From Acanthaster planci (taxonomy: Eukaryota > Echinodermata > Asteroidea > Valvatida > Acanthasteridae): a DNA stretch of 64,000 bases. Shown one piece after another: positions 1 to 12,476 of this stretch. The position numbers and the translations under genes were made by a program. The DNA lies in contig NW_019091360.1 in NCBI RefSeq assembly GCF_001949145.1, positions 1,897,231-1,961,230 on the forward strand, in the 5' to 3' direction. Numbering within the stretch: the stretch's first letter is position 1; every line of letters starts with the position of its first letter. Under the pieces are notes generated by a model. That model did not search any database and was not told the origin of the DNA. It saw nothing but the letters and a program-made list of their open reading frames with translations.

Positions 1-1107
1 TCGGGCCTGTTTACTCGCCTTTTGAGGAGATGTACATACGGCACTGTGCCCGGGAAGCCTGCATAATGATGTTGTTTTTTGGCTTGATCTTTCGAAAAGT
101 CAAAGAGGCAGACCACTGTTTAAAATTCTGAATGCAATCCCCAAAAGAAGCCCTTTACAGCCCCTTAGACAAACCTAATTATTCATGGTAGGCATGTGGT
201 GCACAGAACCTTTCATCACGCGTATATAACAATTATAGGTCTGCTGCCGACCCACTGGTTTTGTTTTCAACTCTGCCATATCGCCTTTTTTTGCAAGTTT
301 TGTACATGAAGTCCTCGGCACATCGCGATAGCCTTTATCAGCGTCAAGCATTGTAACGCTACCCCCCCCCCCCACAATCTCCACAGTAACCAAGTTGTAC
401 ACTACCTATACACATCATTTTCCTCGGGTGAATCATACGACAGCGCGTGCTGTGCATGACTTATTCCTGCAGCCTAAATAACAAGTCCCGATATAAAATC
501 GGACTCATGGTCCGTTTAATAAAGGGGGCGTCGCAGGCAGCTCATACCGACATATGGTTTAAGTTTTAGGCGCTATTTTTACCGCGCCTCGCAATCCTTC
601 TGATAGGTCATGAAAATTTGTGCCAACAACCGCGGTAAACCCGCCCCCTGTCTGCGAACGTCACTTTTCCAGATTACGCTGGCGTCCTCTGCAAAAGAAG
701 AGTAATATCTTTGACATCGCAAGTTTGATTTCGATGCCATGGGACTCAACTTGGTCCTTTTTTCGCGCGGGGGGGGCTTCTTCCAATAAGTTAGTCATTG
801 TATGACTGTGTAATGTCCCCCTAATACAGTAACAACATTCAGCATCGCCTCGCCCATCTTTCTCTGCATTCTTTTCACCTTTTCCCCATAATTTTTGCTT
901 CAAGAAAAAACCAGTAACTCCCATTTCCACGAGCTCGTGAAACATGGAAAGAATCAAGTGACTGATTTTGTCAGTACAAAGACGGTTTCCTTTGTTTTGA
1001 CGCTTAAGCCGTTTTCAACAATTGTCGAATAAGTACCTCTCTTGTTTTCCTTTGTGCTGTGCATGCAAGCTCAGACTGTGCTTACTAACTCTTGCTCGGT
1101 GTCACGA
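1..1107. other. Non-coding sequence left of the gap
   Basis: No gene is recognised. A run of 12 C at 362-373 and a short G run near 768 are the only low-complexity features. Confidence 0.6.
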
Positions 1108-1887
1108 NNNNNNNNNNNNNNNNNNNNNNNNNNNNNNNNNNNNNNNNNNNNNNNNNNNNNNNNNNNNNNNNNNNNNNNNNNNNNNNNNNNNNNNNNNNNN
1201 NNNNNNNNNNNNNNNNNNNNNNNNNNNNNNNNNNNNNNNNNNNNNNNNNNNNNNNNNNNNNNNNNNNNNNNNNNNNNNNNNNNNNNNNNNNNNNNNNNNN
1301 NNNNNNNNNNNNNNNNNNNNNNNNNNNNNNNNNNNNNNNNNNNNNNNNNNNNNNNNNNNNNNNNNNNNNNNNNNNNNNNNNNNNNNNNNNNNNNNNNNNN
1401 NNNNNNNNNNNNNNNNNNNNNNNNNNNNNNNNNNNNNNNNNNNNNNNNNNNNNNNNNNNNNNNNNNNNNNNNNNNNNNNNNNNNNNNNNNNNNNNNNNNN
1501 NNNNNNNNNNNNNNNNNNNNNNNNNNNNNNNNNNNNNNNNNNNNNNNNNNNNNNNNNNNNNNNNNNNNNNNNNNNNNNNNNNNNNNNNNNNNNNNNNNNN
1601 NNNNNNNNNNNNNNNNNNNNNNNNNNNNNNNNNNNNNNNNNNNNNNNNNNNNNNNNNNNNNNNNNNNNNNNNNNNNNNNNNNNNNNNNNNNNNNNNNNNN
1701 NNNNNNNNNNNNNNNNNNNNNNNNNNNNNNNNNNNNNNNNNNNNNNNNNNNNNNNNNNNNNNNNNNNNNNNNNNNNNNNNNNNNNNNNNNNNNNNNNNNN
1801 NNNNNNNNNNNNNNNNNNNNNNNNNNNNNNNNNNNNNNNNNNNNNNNNNNNNNNNNNNNNNNNNNNNNNNNNNNNNNNNNNNNNNNN
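1108..1887. other. Assembly gap (780 N)
   Basis: There are 780 consecutive N. Open frames spanning this gap are artefacts of translating N as X. The real sequence may be a repeat, but nothing can be said about its content. Confidence 0.99.
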
Positions 1888-2142
1888 TGGTTTGGTACCA
1901 CGCCAGCCTCTCGGTGGTGTTCCGTCCTCCCTCCTGTCGCTTCGGTCATCTCCAGTCAAGACTGTCTCCTTCCTGGGGGAGGGGATGCTTCCTCCTCGAT
2001 CTTGTTTTTATCTTTTTTCTCTCCCACTTTCTGCGGCTTAGCTGGTCGTTTGGCACCACCTAGAAAACACACCCATTGTGTGGTTCACCGATTTGTATTG
2101 CGGGCGAAGTGTCTATCATGACAGCCCGCCGGCCAGTCATAA

Positions 2143-2172
2143 CACTCATGTCCTTAAATCGGGACATGAGTG
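2143..2172. repeat. Perfect 11-bp inverted repeat (hairpin)
   Basis: CACTCATGTCC (2143-2153) and its exact reverse complement (2162-2172) flank an 8-nt loop. A second 6-bp stem GCGGGC/GCCCGC (2100-2105 and 2124-2129) lies just upstream. The pair may mark the edge of an element that extends into the assembly gap. Confidence 0.6.
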
Positions 2173-4837
2173 GGATCGTACGCTGCCAATCACTCTCACG
2201 TTTTCCGAGCTGGGAGAAAAGAACCACAAACATTCGGTGAAATCAAGCCAAATTTGTTTCTGAAGAGATACTGAAGTAACGTAATTGGGAAAGACAATCG
2301 GGCAGATTGAAATAGGTAAACTATTTGCACAATGTTTCTCAAACGGATTGTTGTTACAAAGGCAGGATATTTTTTGGACAGTGTGTCCCTGCGCTGTTTT
2401 CACCACCCTCTTTAACAAAAATACATGTATTTGTAATGAATTGATCTGTAAATACATGGACTGTACTGTCCCAGCAGTGAAGCACTGGACCTTAATTTAA
2501 AATCCCAGTACCGAAGTGGTGTTTCCGAAATTTTTTTCAGTGAGCAGGATCTTTTTTTTTTCAAACTGTACCTAACATCCATCAATAAAAAAAGAGAGTT
2601 GTTCGAGGGCATTAACTTGATAGACATCATCACTCAATTTATCTCTGGGAGGTGCTTATTGTTGTAATTATTTCTACCAATTACGAGATTTGGTCAACTG
2701 CTTTCAGCGACAGAAGCTGATGCAGCAGGCGTCGACTTCTAGCTTAGGCCGAGGTTTGCGCTGTGATGGTGGCGGCGTGGGTGATTGTGCAGCGACACTG
2801 GCCAGCAGGCCGGACCGTAACAGGGCCGGGCAGGGAAGGTTACGTTATCGATTCGGAGCCGGAGACCCGCTGCACTTTTTTTATTCCACTCCGATGCGGC
2901 AACTCCCAAGGTTGAGCGCTTTATAGCGGCACAGTCACCGTGATAATACTCCTCGCGCATGAATAAGAGAGACACAGAGAGGGAGAAACGAACGGCTGAG
3001 GGGCTCAGCAAGCAGCCGCCCCACTCAGCCGCAGCAACCCCCCCCCCATCTTTAGGGTCAATGGCCAGCAGAAAGCTCGTCGCAGGAAAAGACCTTGAGA
3101 TGAGCCCAACCTGCCGGAGACATACTTGCATAATTTACATAATTCCCCACTTTTTTGTGTGTGATTTCGTGAGCGGTGACAAAGGCCGTCCGTGTAGGCT
3201 CTCGTTCGTGAAATCGGGCCCCTCCGCTCGGCAAAAGCCCATGGGCCAAAGTGCCGGTAATGGGCGCGGCACTAATACGGTCCTTGTGAATTGTGGATTT
3301 TTTTTTTTTTTGGGTTGCCGTTGTTCCGTCTCTGTCTCCTGCCACCTCTCTGAAGGCATTGTGGGAAAAAAATCTATGACTTTTTTTCTTGCTTATTCGT
3401 GTACATACTTGCGTGGATCTGCGGGTCTTGCGTGGGGATTATAAATATGTACGCATATCGCCATTTGCATAGATGTGGGGCCTTCGGTGGGCCGTGCTGA
3501 GTGAGTGACGGGCCGTAATGGAGCACAAAAGCCGGGGCATTATTGATCCCCGCACAATGAATCACAAACCAGCGTAACACAGCCTTGAAGGAGGGAGGAG
3601 GGCTGAGCAGAAATTAAGGGCCCAATCCTCACACTTTATGAACTCTTCGTCTTCGGGGGAGGTTGTGTTGAATCCGAGGCGCGGCGTGCGAAGGCGCCCC
3701 GTACGTTTTCAGGCGGTGTCAGCTTACATTCGAGCGAGTGGTCAGGCCTGTACCACGCGTAACTTGCTCCACACATGACCGGGATAGCAGCAGGTATACT
3801 TTGTCTCTTTTTCCTCGTGTTGGGTGTTGTTCAAACCTTTAACGTGCTGGGGTGATGGGAGAAAAATAATTTAAGAAGAAGTTTTCCCGGTTCAGACTTG
3901 CTTTGTTGTACTTGTTCTTTGTTTTGTTCCGGAGTCTGTGAATTTTGGCCACTCCACATCGTCATTGTAAAAATTCCACTTTTAAAGTTTTTGAAGCCGT
4001 GTGGATTCTTCCGTGGAACGGTCTGTGTTAACGTTCATTAAAGTGTCCACAACGTAACGCAGTCTCCACAAGTGGCCCATATCATGGGACTTTTTCGATC
4101 AACTTTGTTATTTTAGGTCTTCGTACCTTATAAAGAGCACCGGTCGGTTTGCCGATTTTAGAGCCGTGTTTCAAATTCTGGTGTTCGTCGGAGGTTTCAC
4201 TAAGGCACGGACCAAGAAAGTAAATGTCAGCTTTCGGCTTGCCTCGTTGTGTGCAAATAACGTTGACGATGTAGACCTACATGTACATGTATTCCATTTT
4301 TTTGCTTTAGCTTTATTTTCTGAATTTTTTCAAGATCTGAGTTAAGTTGTCTTGTTGTGTCATGCATCTGTAGCTTACTTCTTGAGTATGCGATGTTGGG
4401 AAATTACTTGGCAAAAAAAGAAGGAAAAAAACAGAAGAGAGTAATGTGATCAGACCCTGAAATGATTTGCTAATCTGTATGCTCTGGAATAAGGAAATGA
4501 GGAATTCGATATTCAACGCTGAGTATTGTAATCTTTCATTGAAATGATAAAGGGGAAATAGAGAAGTCCCCATATGCTGCCGTGTGTCTTTATTTCAGCC
4601 GTTTGATGCACACGGCAGTGAACTGGCGGGGCTATATCACCGCAGTAGCTGGACAGTGCAATTAGGGGCAAATTACTTCTCGGCCTGTCGCGAGAAAGAG
4701 GTTGACAGGAATGAGGAACGTTTTGAAATGAATCCCTCAGCGGTGGGTTATCGTCATTAGAGTGTGCCTCTCTGGTCAAAGACCTCGCGTGTATGCTTCT
4801 TGGATTTCTCCTATCCCATCTGAGTCTAGCGGTCCTC

Positions 4838-4886
4838 GTCTCTATCTCCGTCTCTGTCTGTCTCTCTGCGTTTCTGTCTCTATCAC
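4838..4886. repeat. CT-rich simple sequence
   Basis: Imperfect TCTG/TCTC repeats extend over about 50 bases. This is low-complexity DNA with no coding meaning. Confidence 0.8.
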
Positions 4887-7800
4887 TGGCGATGTGACTT
4901 CGCTTCGGGCGTACCTTTCCGGCGCACGCACAGCGCTGCCAGTCGCACCCGTTGGTGTATTGCCACCGCGACACCCCCCTGCACATTATACGCAGGGATG
5001 TTGCCAAGCTGACCGACAGAGCGAACCACGGCAGCGTGGCTGTGTATTAGTAGCTATGTTTCCGTCTTACGCCGACAATGCCGCACCGCTCTCTTGTATA
5101 GATACAATTTTTTATTCGAATCATGCCTTGGGGGATTTTGTTGGCGAATGTCTCCTCGAGTAGAAAAAAAAAACAGCAAAATGCTACCGGTATACCCTGA
5201 CAAAAGAGAGAGTTGTGGTTTTCCTTTAATATCCAGGTTTTTTTTTTCTTTTTTTACTGTTTGTGTGCAAAATTGCCGTCTTTTCTTCGGTTGGAGCCTT
5301 TTTGGGGACTCGTGCCTTTTTGATCAAGCAGAGGGGTTTTTCTCCTGCCACAGCCCGGGCGATTACTCCGATAAATCCGGCGGGAGAGTGCCAGGAGACA
5401 CAGCGAGCGTGCGACGGGGCAATCGGTTTGTATTACCCAAGAATCGCTTCGGGCGTTGCGCCGTCGAGTCGACCGCGTACATTTGGCCAAATCGGGAAAT
5501 TTTGAAGTGTAAGGAACATAGAAAAAGCGGTCCTTGATTTAGGAAGGACAAGGGGGTCGAGGCACAGCCCCGGGCCCGTTCTGATCTTGAAGAGGGTGAA
5601 AAGTCGTCAACATATCCCACAAATTAGTATACCTACATCTTGGAGCGGTGTGATTTTTTTAAGTACTTTTGCTGCTCGACCAATGAGGTAAAAAAAAATA
5701 TTTGCTGTTGTATCCATGTATCGTAAAACATAAATAATCATGGATGTGTTAACGTGGATCAGCATAATGCTCAGCGTCAGAACACACAAGAATTTTTGCC
5801 ATCGAATTTAGTCTAATTTGCACATAAAGCATGTTTTGTCATACACGACAATGTTACAGCCGTGAAGCCATTTGGTGAATGTCTGCCTGAGTTATTATTG
5901 ATAGTTTTTTCTTTTCAGAAATTGATGCTGACGAATTTATATTTAAAAACTATGGGTAAAAACTGACAGACGTAATGACGTAGCCTGAAGAATAAAGTAC
6001 GATAGCTTCAAACCGATTTGAAGATGATGATTTAAAAAGTCAATAATGCTCTACGGGGCTCTCTTTACAACTTGGTGTTGCAAAAATAGAGGAAGTTAGA
6101 TTTATTACTCAATAACGCATTTTTGCTTCATAGTTTCATTTTCTTTCGAATGTGTGAAATGTTGTATAAAAAGGATCGCTCCTAAAACAAACTTGTTTTC
6201 CTTATATGCATGTTTTCTGTCTTTGAAGTGACCTCAAGTTGTTAAATGGAAGTTGGCCCGTCGCAAGACATTTGACTGTCATTTATTTATTTCTGTATGG
6301 AACTGTATTATTCTCGACTATGCTGTGATTGGGTGCATAATGGAGGCTTCATGATGCCCGGCCATCGCTCAGACGCATTTGCAAAGCTCCTGTCACAAAG
6401 CCTGATAAACAAAGCTCGGCTGAGACAGCTAATCTGGGGGGTAAAACCCAATACTTTTCCGGCAAATCCTGCCGTGTAAACCAAGACGAGTTGGGCTGAG
6501 AGAACCATCATCCTAGCTCCGAGCGATAGACCCCAGAACGAGCCTGGACCGTGTGCATGGTTTGGTCGCCGAAGCACTTGGGGTCTGTAAACTCCCCTCT
6601 TGCCGCCGGAGTCTCTTCTCCGGTCTCCCCCTTTCCAATTCTAGCGAGAATTACAGATCCGGAGATACGATTAGTCCCTTAAACCCGAGTTTTCTTAGGC
6701 CAGCGGGGATAGCTGCTTGCGTTCTCTGACGTTTGATTCTTTGGCTCGGTCGGAAAACAAAACGGTGACCGCCAGAGCGACAAACGCTGGGGAGACTATA
6801 CAACGCGCGCAGGGCCACGCTCGGGTTTTCAAGATTTCAGGGACTGACATATCCGAGGTGCGTCCTGGGATCACTGAGCGGGGGAAGAGTAGGTCTAGCG
6901 TGTCAATCAAAGATTTATCACGCAGATCATCTGCGCCACCTTGCGTGACCCTGCTCGGCCCATGCCTGGTCTCGCCTGCCGAGAGGTCACGAGATTCCAC
7001 GGTTATCCCGTCGCCGGTATCTCCGTATCCCCCTTCGATACCATCTCGATGATTATCGCGCAGGGTGCGTAATGTAATTAGCTGGGTTTAAGTAATGGCC
7101 GTCAATAACGTCCGCGCTTGGGGCGATCGCGCGACATTTTGGCGCGTAAAACAAGCCCCCGAAATAAAGAAGACATCTAGAAGGGCCCGTTGAATTATTA
7201 ACGAGAGCTTTACCGTTGAAAGAACTCTCAGAGACCAAGTTGATTTTCACAGAGACAGTGATTTTGATGAGCAAGAAAAAAAAAAGCACCTGCAAATTGT
7301 GGGTCTCCCGCTAAATGACTCGCGGCAGCATGTTAGAATGACAGCTGAGGATTTTTAAGAAGAAAATTACTAATTTTTTATGGTTGCATAGCCAAAATTG
7401 GATTCACTTTTGTAACCGAATTTGTTTCCTCTTCAGTGCACTTCTGCTTTATTTTTTTGATGTTGTTGTTTTTCATTTTTTTCTTGTTTCTTTATTATTT
7501 ATAAACCAACACAGTTGTGTTGGAGGCCGGTTGAAAAGTCAATATGTTAATTAACCTTGAAAGGTCTACGGACACGAATATGCCTACTTGTTTAATGGCA
7601 GCAGATGGTCCATGCAGGGGAAAACGAGGTTCAATTTTTTTTCTCTCTTCAAAAAAGAAAAATTAATGTTTCTTGCATCTGCAGTTTAGGATATGCTTTG
7701 ATTATTAGCACTAAAAAAAAAACCTGATCACCGCGTCAACTTTCATTACTTGTCTTCCGAATACATGTGATACCTGCAATTAGTGGTCATTACCCTCGCC

Positions 7801-10800
7801 GCTTTGCCAACAAACCAAGCCCAAAATTGCTTTCCTGTCAGTAAAGAAAAAAGACCCCACACCCAATAACAATATCGGTACACGGTGCCACCCCAAGTTA
7901 TGAGGCACGCTCAGGGCATTGCCGCGCGCCAGGCCCTTTCACCCTGGGCTCCGAACGACGCGGGTCGGGGCCCAGCGGCAAGCGACTCGAAACCCTGACA
8001 ATGCAAATGACTCCGATCGGAAGTAACCCTCGCACGGTCTGTTGAACCTACGCCCGCATCACCAGAACACCCCCCCAATCGAGATTCACATGCAGCCAAA
8101 TGCTCACATTCAAGATCGTGTTTTGCGCCTATCTTTTGTTTTACAGAATTATAGGTCTTTCAAATATTTTCATTCTTCGTGAAAGCACCGTTGAAACTAT
8201 TATGTCGTCGTTTTCTCAATGTTTCGCATTTTCTTGTTCTTGTGTAGGGAAACTGTTTGGAAATTGGAAGTTACCTGACTTATTCTTTTGTCCGAATGTG
8301 CTTAAAGGTGCAAACACTTAATCGTACATATTGTTTCATAGCACCTAGTAAATTAAATTTTGAGTCCATATTAAAACCAAAATCATTAAGCTGAAGTCTG
8401 CAAAGAAAATTCCCGTCAAAAGCTTCATTCATAAAGGGAATTGAATGCATGCGTAGGGGTTCTTGGCTTCGAAAACTGTTCATTGGTTTCAAAATTATGT
8501 AGCGGTTCTTTCGTGCCTGATGCTGCGTTATTGGTCTTGTTTGAATAGCCGATGTGTATCGTGGTGGCTGTGAACGTACACCTTTATACAGCGAGCGATC
8601 ATGCATGTTGTCAATGTCCCCGCGCAGGCGCAGTCCTTGAAAGTATAGAGTCGGGGGTCGAAGGTCTGACTCCAGCATGTTTTGCATGAATGATGGGGAC
8701 AGTACTCAACAAGAGAACGTTTGGATTAATGCGACGGTTTCCCCTCTACCTTACTCTAGCCGAAGCAAAGAACACCCTAGTTGTCTGACAGGCACTTGTG
8801 CGTAAAAGAAGATATAGGCCTATTGAAATTATGATTTTGAAATGTGGGGATTTTACAGAAATGTGTAGACACCAAGCGGTTTTTGTATCGAGACACACAA
8901 CCGATCTAAGATGTTAAGTTATTATTGGTGTTGTTATATTCAAATTATTGGTACAATTCTGGATTGTGTCTTGGTTTTGTTGTTGTTGTTTGTTTGTTTG
9001 TTTTTCATGGTTAATTTAAGAATTTGTACAAATTGTAAAAAAGGGATGTTTTATACCAAAAAGATGTCCATGTGAACTTGCGAAGGAAAAAAATGAATTC
9101 ATCAATTTGTCTGAGTCTAGCTTACCATTTCTTGCTTCACTTTATTATGGTTTCCAGAGTAGAAATAGTTGAATCGATGGTAAAACAAAAGGTTTCTATC
9201 AGCAGACAGTTATGGTATATAGGTCTTTTTTCAAGACGCTTTATCATGCCGCTTTGTCTCGGTCGATAACCTGTCGCGGTTCATGCCTAGCTGTCTTGGC
9301 AGTTTTCTCCTCGAAAGTCATTAAAGGCTCAAGAGCGCGTCTAGTAATCGACGTAATTAAGTCAAAGACAATTTTTATTACCGCCAAGCCGCTTCACTCC
9401 CGTCCTCAAACGAGCATAATTCAAAGGAGATTGTGTTGGCGGCAAAGACCTCAAAAGAAGTTGGAGACAGTTAGTTGGGGGGGATAGACAAAAATTATGA
9501 AAACAGAATCACTGCTCCCAACTTTGGAGACGGCCGCACCGCTCTCTCGCCTCTCTACTCCCGCTAAGCTCTTGTGACCGGAGCGGAGGCGCTGCCGAAA
9601 GTTATCCGGGCCTCCTCCTCTTGCCCAATCAAGTGCCACACATCAAGTAGGAAAGGCAAACGCGGAGGCGCTGGAGAGAAGTGGGGGAGCGAAAAACTGC
9701 CGAAAAGAACAAGACTCGATCAGCGCGGCAGGGCCCGGGCCATAGCAATAATAGTGATAAGTGCACTCACTTTCAAGTGCCGACCGCAAACCCGTTCGAG
9801 CAAGAAAACCAGCCGTGCTTTCCCCCTTCAAGAGCCGCGATGCGTCCGGCCCGAAGGATGACTCGGGCCCGATGAATTATGTAAAACCAACTAGGCAAGT
9901 ATTTTTACAGTATAATTTTTCACACGGCGGGTTAACAAAAATGTATTACGGGAAGAGAGAAAAAGAAAAGGAAAAAGAGGGAAGGGGGGTTGTAAAAAAT
10001 GGCCAAGAAAACATTCTTGGATGTTTGGACGACCGCTTGGCTCATGAAGTTATACGGGATCCGTGGAGTGTCTCTCCGGCGTCATGCGGGTAAACAAAGA
10101 GATGGGCAATCACCCCTATACTCGGTGATGAGATGTAATTAACCAATTCACCATGCTACTACAAAAGCTTCGAACACTCTGTTTAAAGCCGAGTACAATT
10201 TCTGTGCGCTGTCTGTTCAGCGACTAGCGGCGTGCCGGAGCGCTGCCGCTGGAGATCTGATTACTTTCCCGTGTGGCCGACCGAAGTGTCTTTGAAGTCG
10301 ATTCGGCAGCGCGTTGGCCGCTCTGGTCAAGATCAGGTATTATTTCCTTGGCGCACAAGAACACAAACATAAACCCTCCAAATTCCGCTCGCCTTGCAGA
10401 CGACAAAACTCGTGTGATAACGATGAACTTTAAGAGGGATTTTTTGCCCTTGATTTTCAAACCGTTAGTTCCATCAACTATCAGAAGAAAATAAAACAGA
10501 AAGTATCAGTTCAACTCCAATTGGAAAATAAATTAACACAACTGAAGTGTTCAAAAAATGATCCTCACCATTACAGACTTTCATGACAGAAAAAATTAAT
10601 TGCGCCATTTGGTGGGCTAAAAAGCAGATGCGTTCCGCAAACGTTTCTGTTAACGAAGATTTTAACTTCCTTTTTGTGTTGAAGTTAAGACATCGCAAGT
10701 GCCACAACAGAAATAACATTGCTTCTGAAGCCTCTAAATTGTTGTAAATAAAAACACGCACGTTAAAGTCTGTGGCAACCACATCCCAAATGGCGCCACA

Positions 10801-11537
10801 CACACGGGACTGCGATAGAAATGCCGCATAGAAACTGCAGCAGTACCAGCGAAAACCACTCGTGTGTCGTCGTTGGCGGCGCTGTTTAAGGCCAAGCCAT
10901 TCTGCCACCGTGGTCATTGGCCTCTGCTGATTCCGAGTGACCCCCATGGTGGACAGTAATCCGGTCTTGGCTAACCAAGCGTTATGGCCAGACCAGACGG
11001 CCTCTTCAACACGCCACGCCCCACCTGGCCAGCCAGTCAAAATACCAAGTCTGATAATGCCAAAAGACTTGGTTTTTGTTTGACAATGGGTCACGGGGAC
11101 AGTATGAAGCATCGGGCAACCCCAGCTCATGAGGACGGCAGAAAGCGCACACACCGTCTCCGTGACCTGACCGAATGGACGTGATCGACTCCCCTTAGAT
11201 CGATAAGTCTGTGTCTTTGTATCAGCTAGATTCGGAGAATCTCACACCAACTGACCTCCTCGTCAAAAATGGCTCTAATTGTCCTTCAGACTGGAAAACG
11301 TGTGATCACTCAAAACATACATCTTTGTTTTCCCGACTGATTCCACCGTCTGGTGGGTCACTTTTGTGACTTTTTTCTTTACTTATTACCAAACTGATTG
11401 CAGTGTTATGTTTAAGTATTTATTTGAATTTAAATTACAATAAAAAAAACTAAAACTGTATTGCTACATGCAGCGTGTACCCTTGTTCAATTGGCTTAAA
11501 GACAATGAATTATTTTCAAAGCTTTAACCATCAGTAA

Positions 11538-11628
11538 TGACGTCAGGCTGGCCTCGCCCAATGAGGATGCGCAGATGCTACTCCCGTGCGCCTGCACATG
11601 CAGCCGGCGGCAGCGTGCATATTTTAAG
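11538..11628 (+). promoter_or_regulatory. Promoter-like cluster upstream of the Sp gene (CRE, CCAAT, TATA-like)
   Basis: A perfect CRE palindrome TGACGTCA is at 11538-11545, a CCAAT box at 11558-11562, and a TATA-like TATTTTAAG at 11620-11628. The order and spacing suit transcription starting near 11650 on the + strand. The downstream sequence to about 12150 is GC-rich and leads to the Sp exon at 12477. The motifs are seen directly; promoter function and assignment to the Sp gene are inferred. An alternative or additional promoter further upstream is possible because the first coding exon is not identified. Confidence 0.45.
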
Positions 11629-12460
11629 AGGCGAAAAGATGGATAGTCTTACGCGCTGGGCCCTACGAGATATTGATTAATGTTAGATAGCCGGTAATCA
11701 CCGCATTCGCTTTCCCTGCTGCTGGCTGCCAGTCACTGCTCGGGCCGGCTCGCTCGCTGTGATTTTCGGGCCACGAAAACGAGCGGGGAAAAGGAGACAG
11801 AAGAGTGGAGGGGAGAGGAAAAAAGAGAGAGTTCGGACAGGGATGCGGCCGAGGCGTGGCAAGCGGACGCAGGCTTACCTTCCCCCGGCTGCCGTCTGGA
11901 GGTGACTTCGTCATCACTCTGCCTTTATGACCGGGGGCTCGCATAGCCGAGCGGGTGAGAGAGATGATGACTGACTGACTGAGCCCAGCCACCCGTCTCT
12001 GCCGTGGACAGCTCCGCACGCTGATGAATGCTCGTGGTTCCCCGTTGTAGGTTTATTGTGCCATGATGAGAGATATTTTTAGACGCGCTGCCTCTTGCTA
12101 CGTGAGAAGTCGCGGCGCATGCGAAGTCAGGGCCTCCGCCGTTAGGGCTCCACGGCTAGATTGGGGTTAACCCGGACATAATTGTGGTTAACCTGGTTTC
12201 GTGATAATTTCTATCTTCAGTCATACCGAGGTGTGGTATTCTGTTTCCTGGACACTCAGACGAAATAGGCATTAAAGGGCTATTTGGTTTTCATTTTTTA
12301 CAACCCTTGGAATGATCACTTCAGTGCACACAGACTGTAAAGTCATTTGTTACTTCAGCGCCCTGTAAAGGATGCCCAAGCTCTGTACTTATACTACGGT
12401 ATAATTGACTGGTTTTCTTTAAATAAGAATGAACATCTCATAAACTTTTAATGGTATTTT
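11629..12460. other. Presumed 5' untranslated exon and first intron of the Sp gene
   Basis: No recognisable MATSLL-type first coding exon is visible here. The stretch is GC-rich to about 12150 and AT-rich after that. It has donor-like sites at 11955 (GTGAGA) and 12102 (GTGAGA), plus two GGTTAACC palindromes at 12165 and 12186. Only the donor at 12102 is in a phase compatible with the acceptor at 12477 when read from a nearby ATG (12063). Confidence 0.4.
12165..12193. promoter_or_regulatory. Paired GGTTAACC palindromes, 21 bp apart
   Basis: GGTTAACC occurs at 12165-12172 and again at 12186-12193, two helical turns apart, about 290 bp before the Sp exon. The arrangement suits cooperative binding of a dimeric factor. 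No binding factor can be named with certainty. Confidence 0.35.
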
Positions 12461-12476
12461 TATTCTCTATTTATAG
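12461..12476 (+). other. Splice acceptor of the Sp main exon
   Basis: A pyrimidine-rich tract ending in ATAG lies directly before GATCAGCCACGT. Reading starts in phase 0 and gives [11 protein letters not shown], which fits the conserved residues before [10 protein letters not shown] in vertebrate Sp8/Sp9. The protein match across the junction is what fixes this acceptor. Confidence 0.85.

Larger units (their letters stand above)
1888..11537. other. Gene-free upstream flank of the Sp gene
   Basis: No open frame here resembles a known protein. AT-rich stretches alternate with richer-GC blocks at about 2700-3100, 5340-5590, 6350-7050 and 9480-9870. A CT-rich simple tract is at 4838-4886 and a purine-rich run is near 9950-9990. 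The GC-richer blocks may be distal regulatory elements; this is inference only. Confidence 0.55.

Noticed and set aside
1022-2121. Several long open frames on both strands around 1022-2121
   Set aside because: They cross the 780-N assembly gap and are translations of N.
10474-11154. 226-codon frame on the minus strand
   Set aside because: It is the longest non-Sp frame, but it shows no domain, signal or family resemblance and has mixed composition. In 64 kb and six frames such a length can arise by chance.
11927-11954. ATG followed by donor GTGAGA as first Sp exon
   Set aside because: The exon would end in phase 1, while the Sp acceptor at 12477 needs phase 0 to read [11 protein letters not shown].
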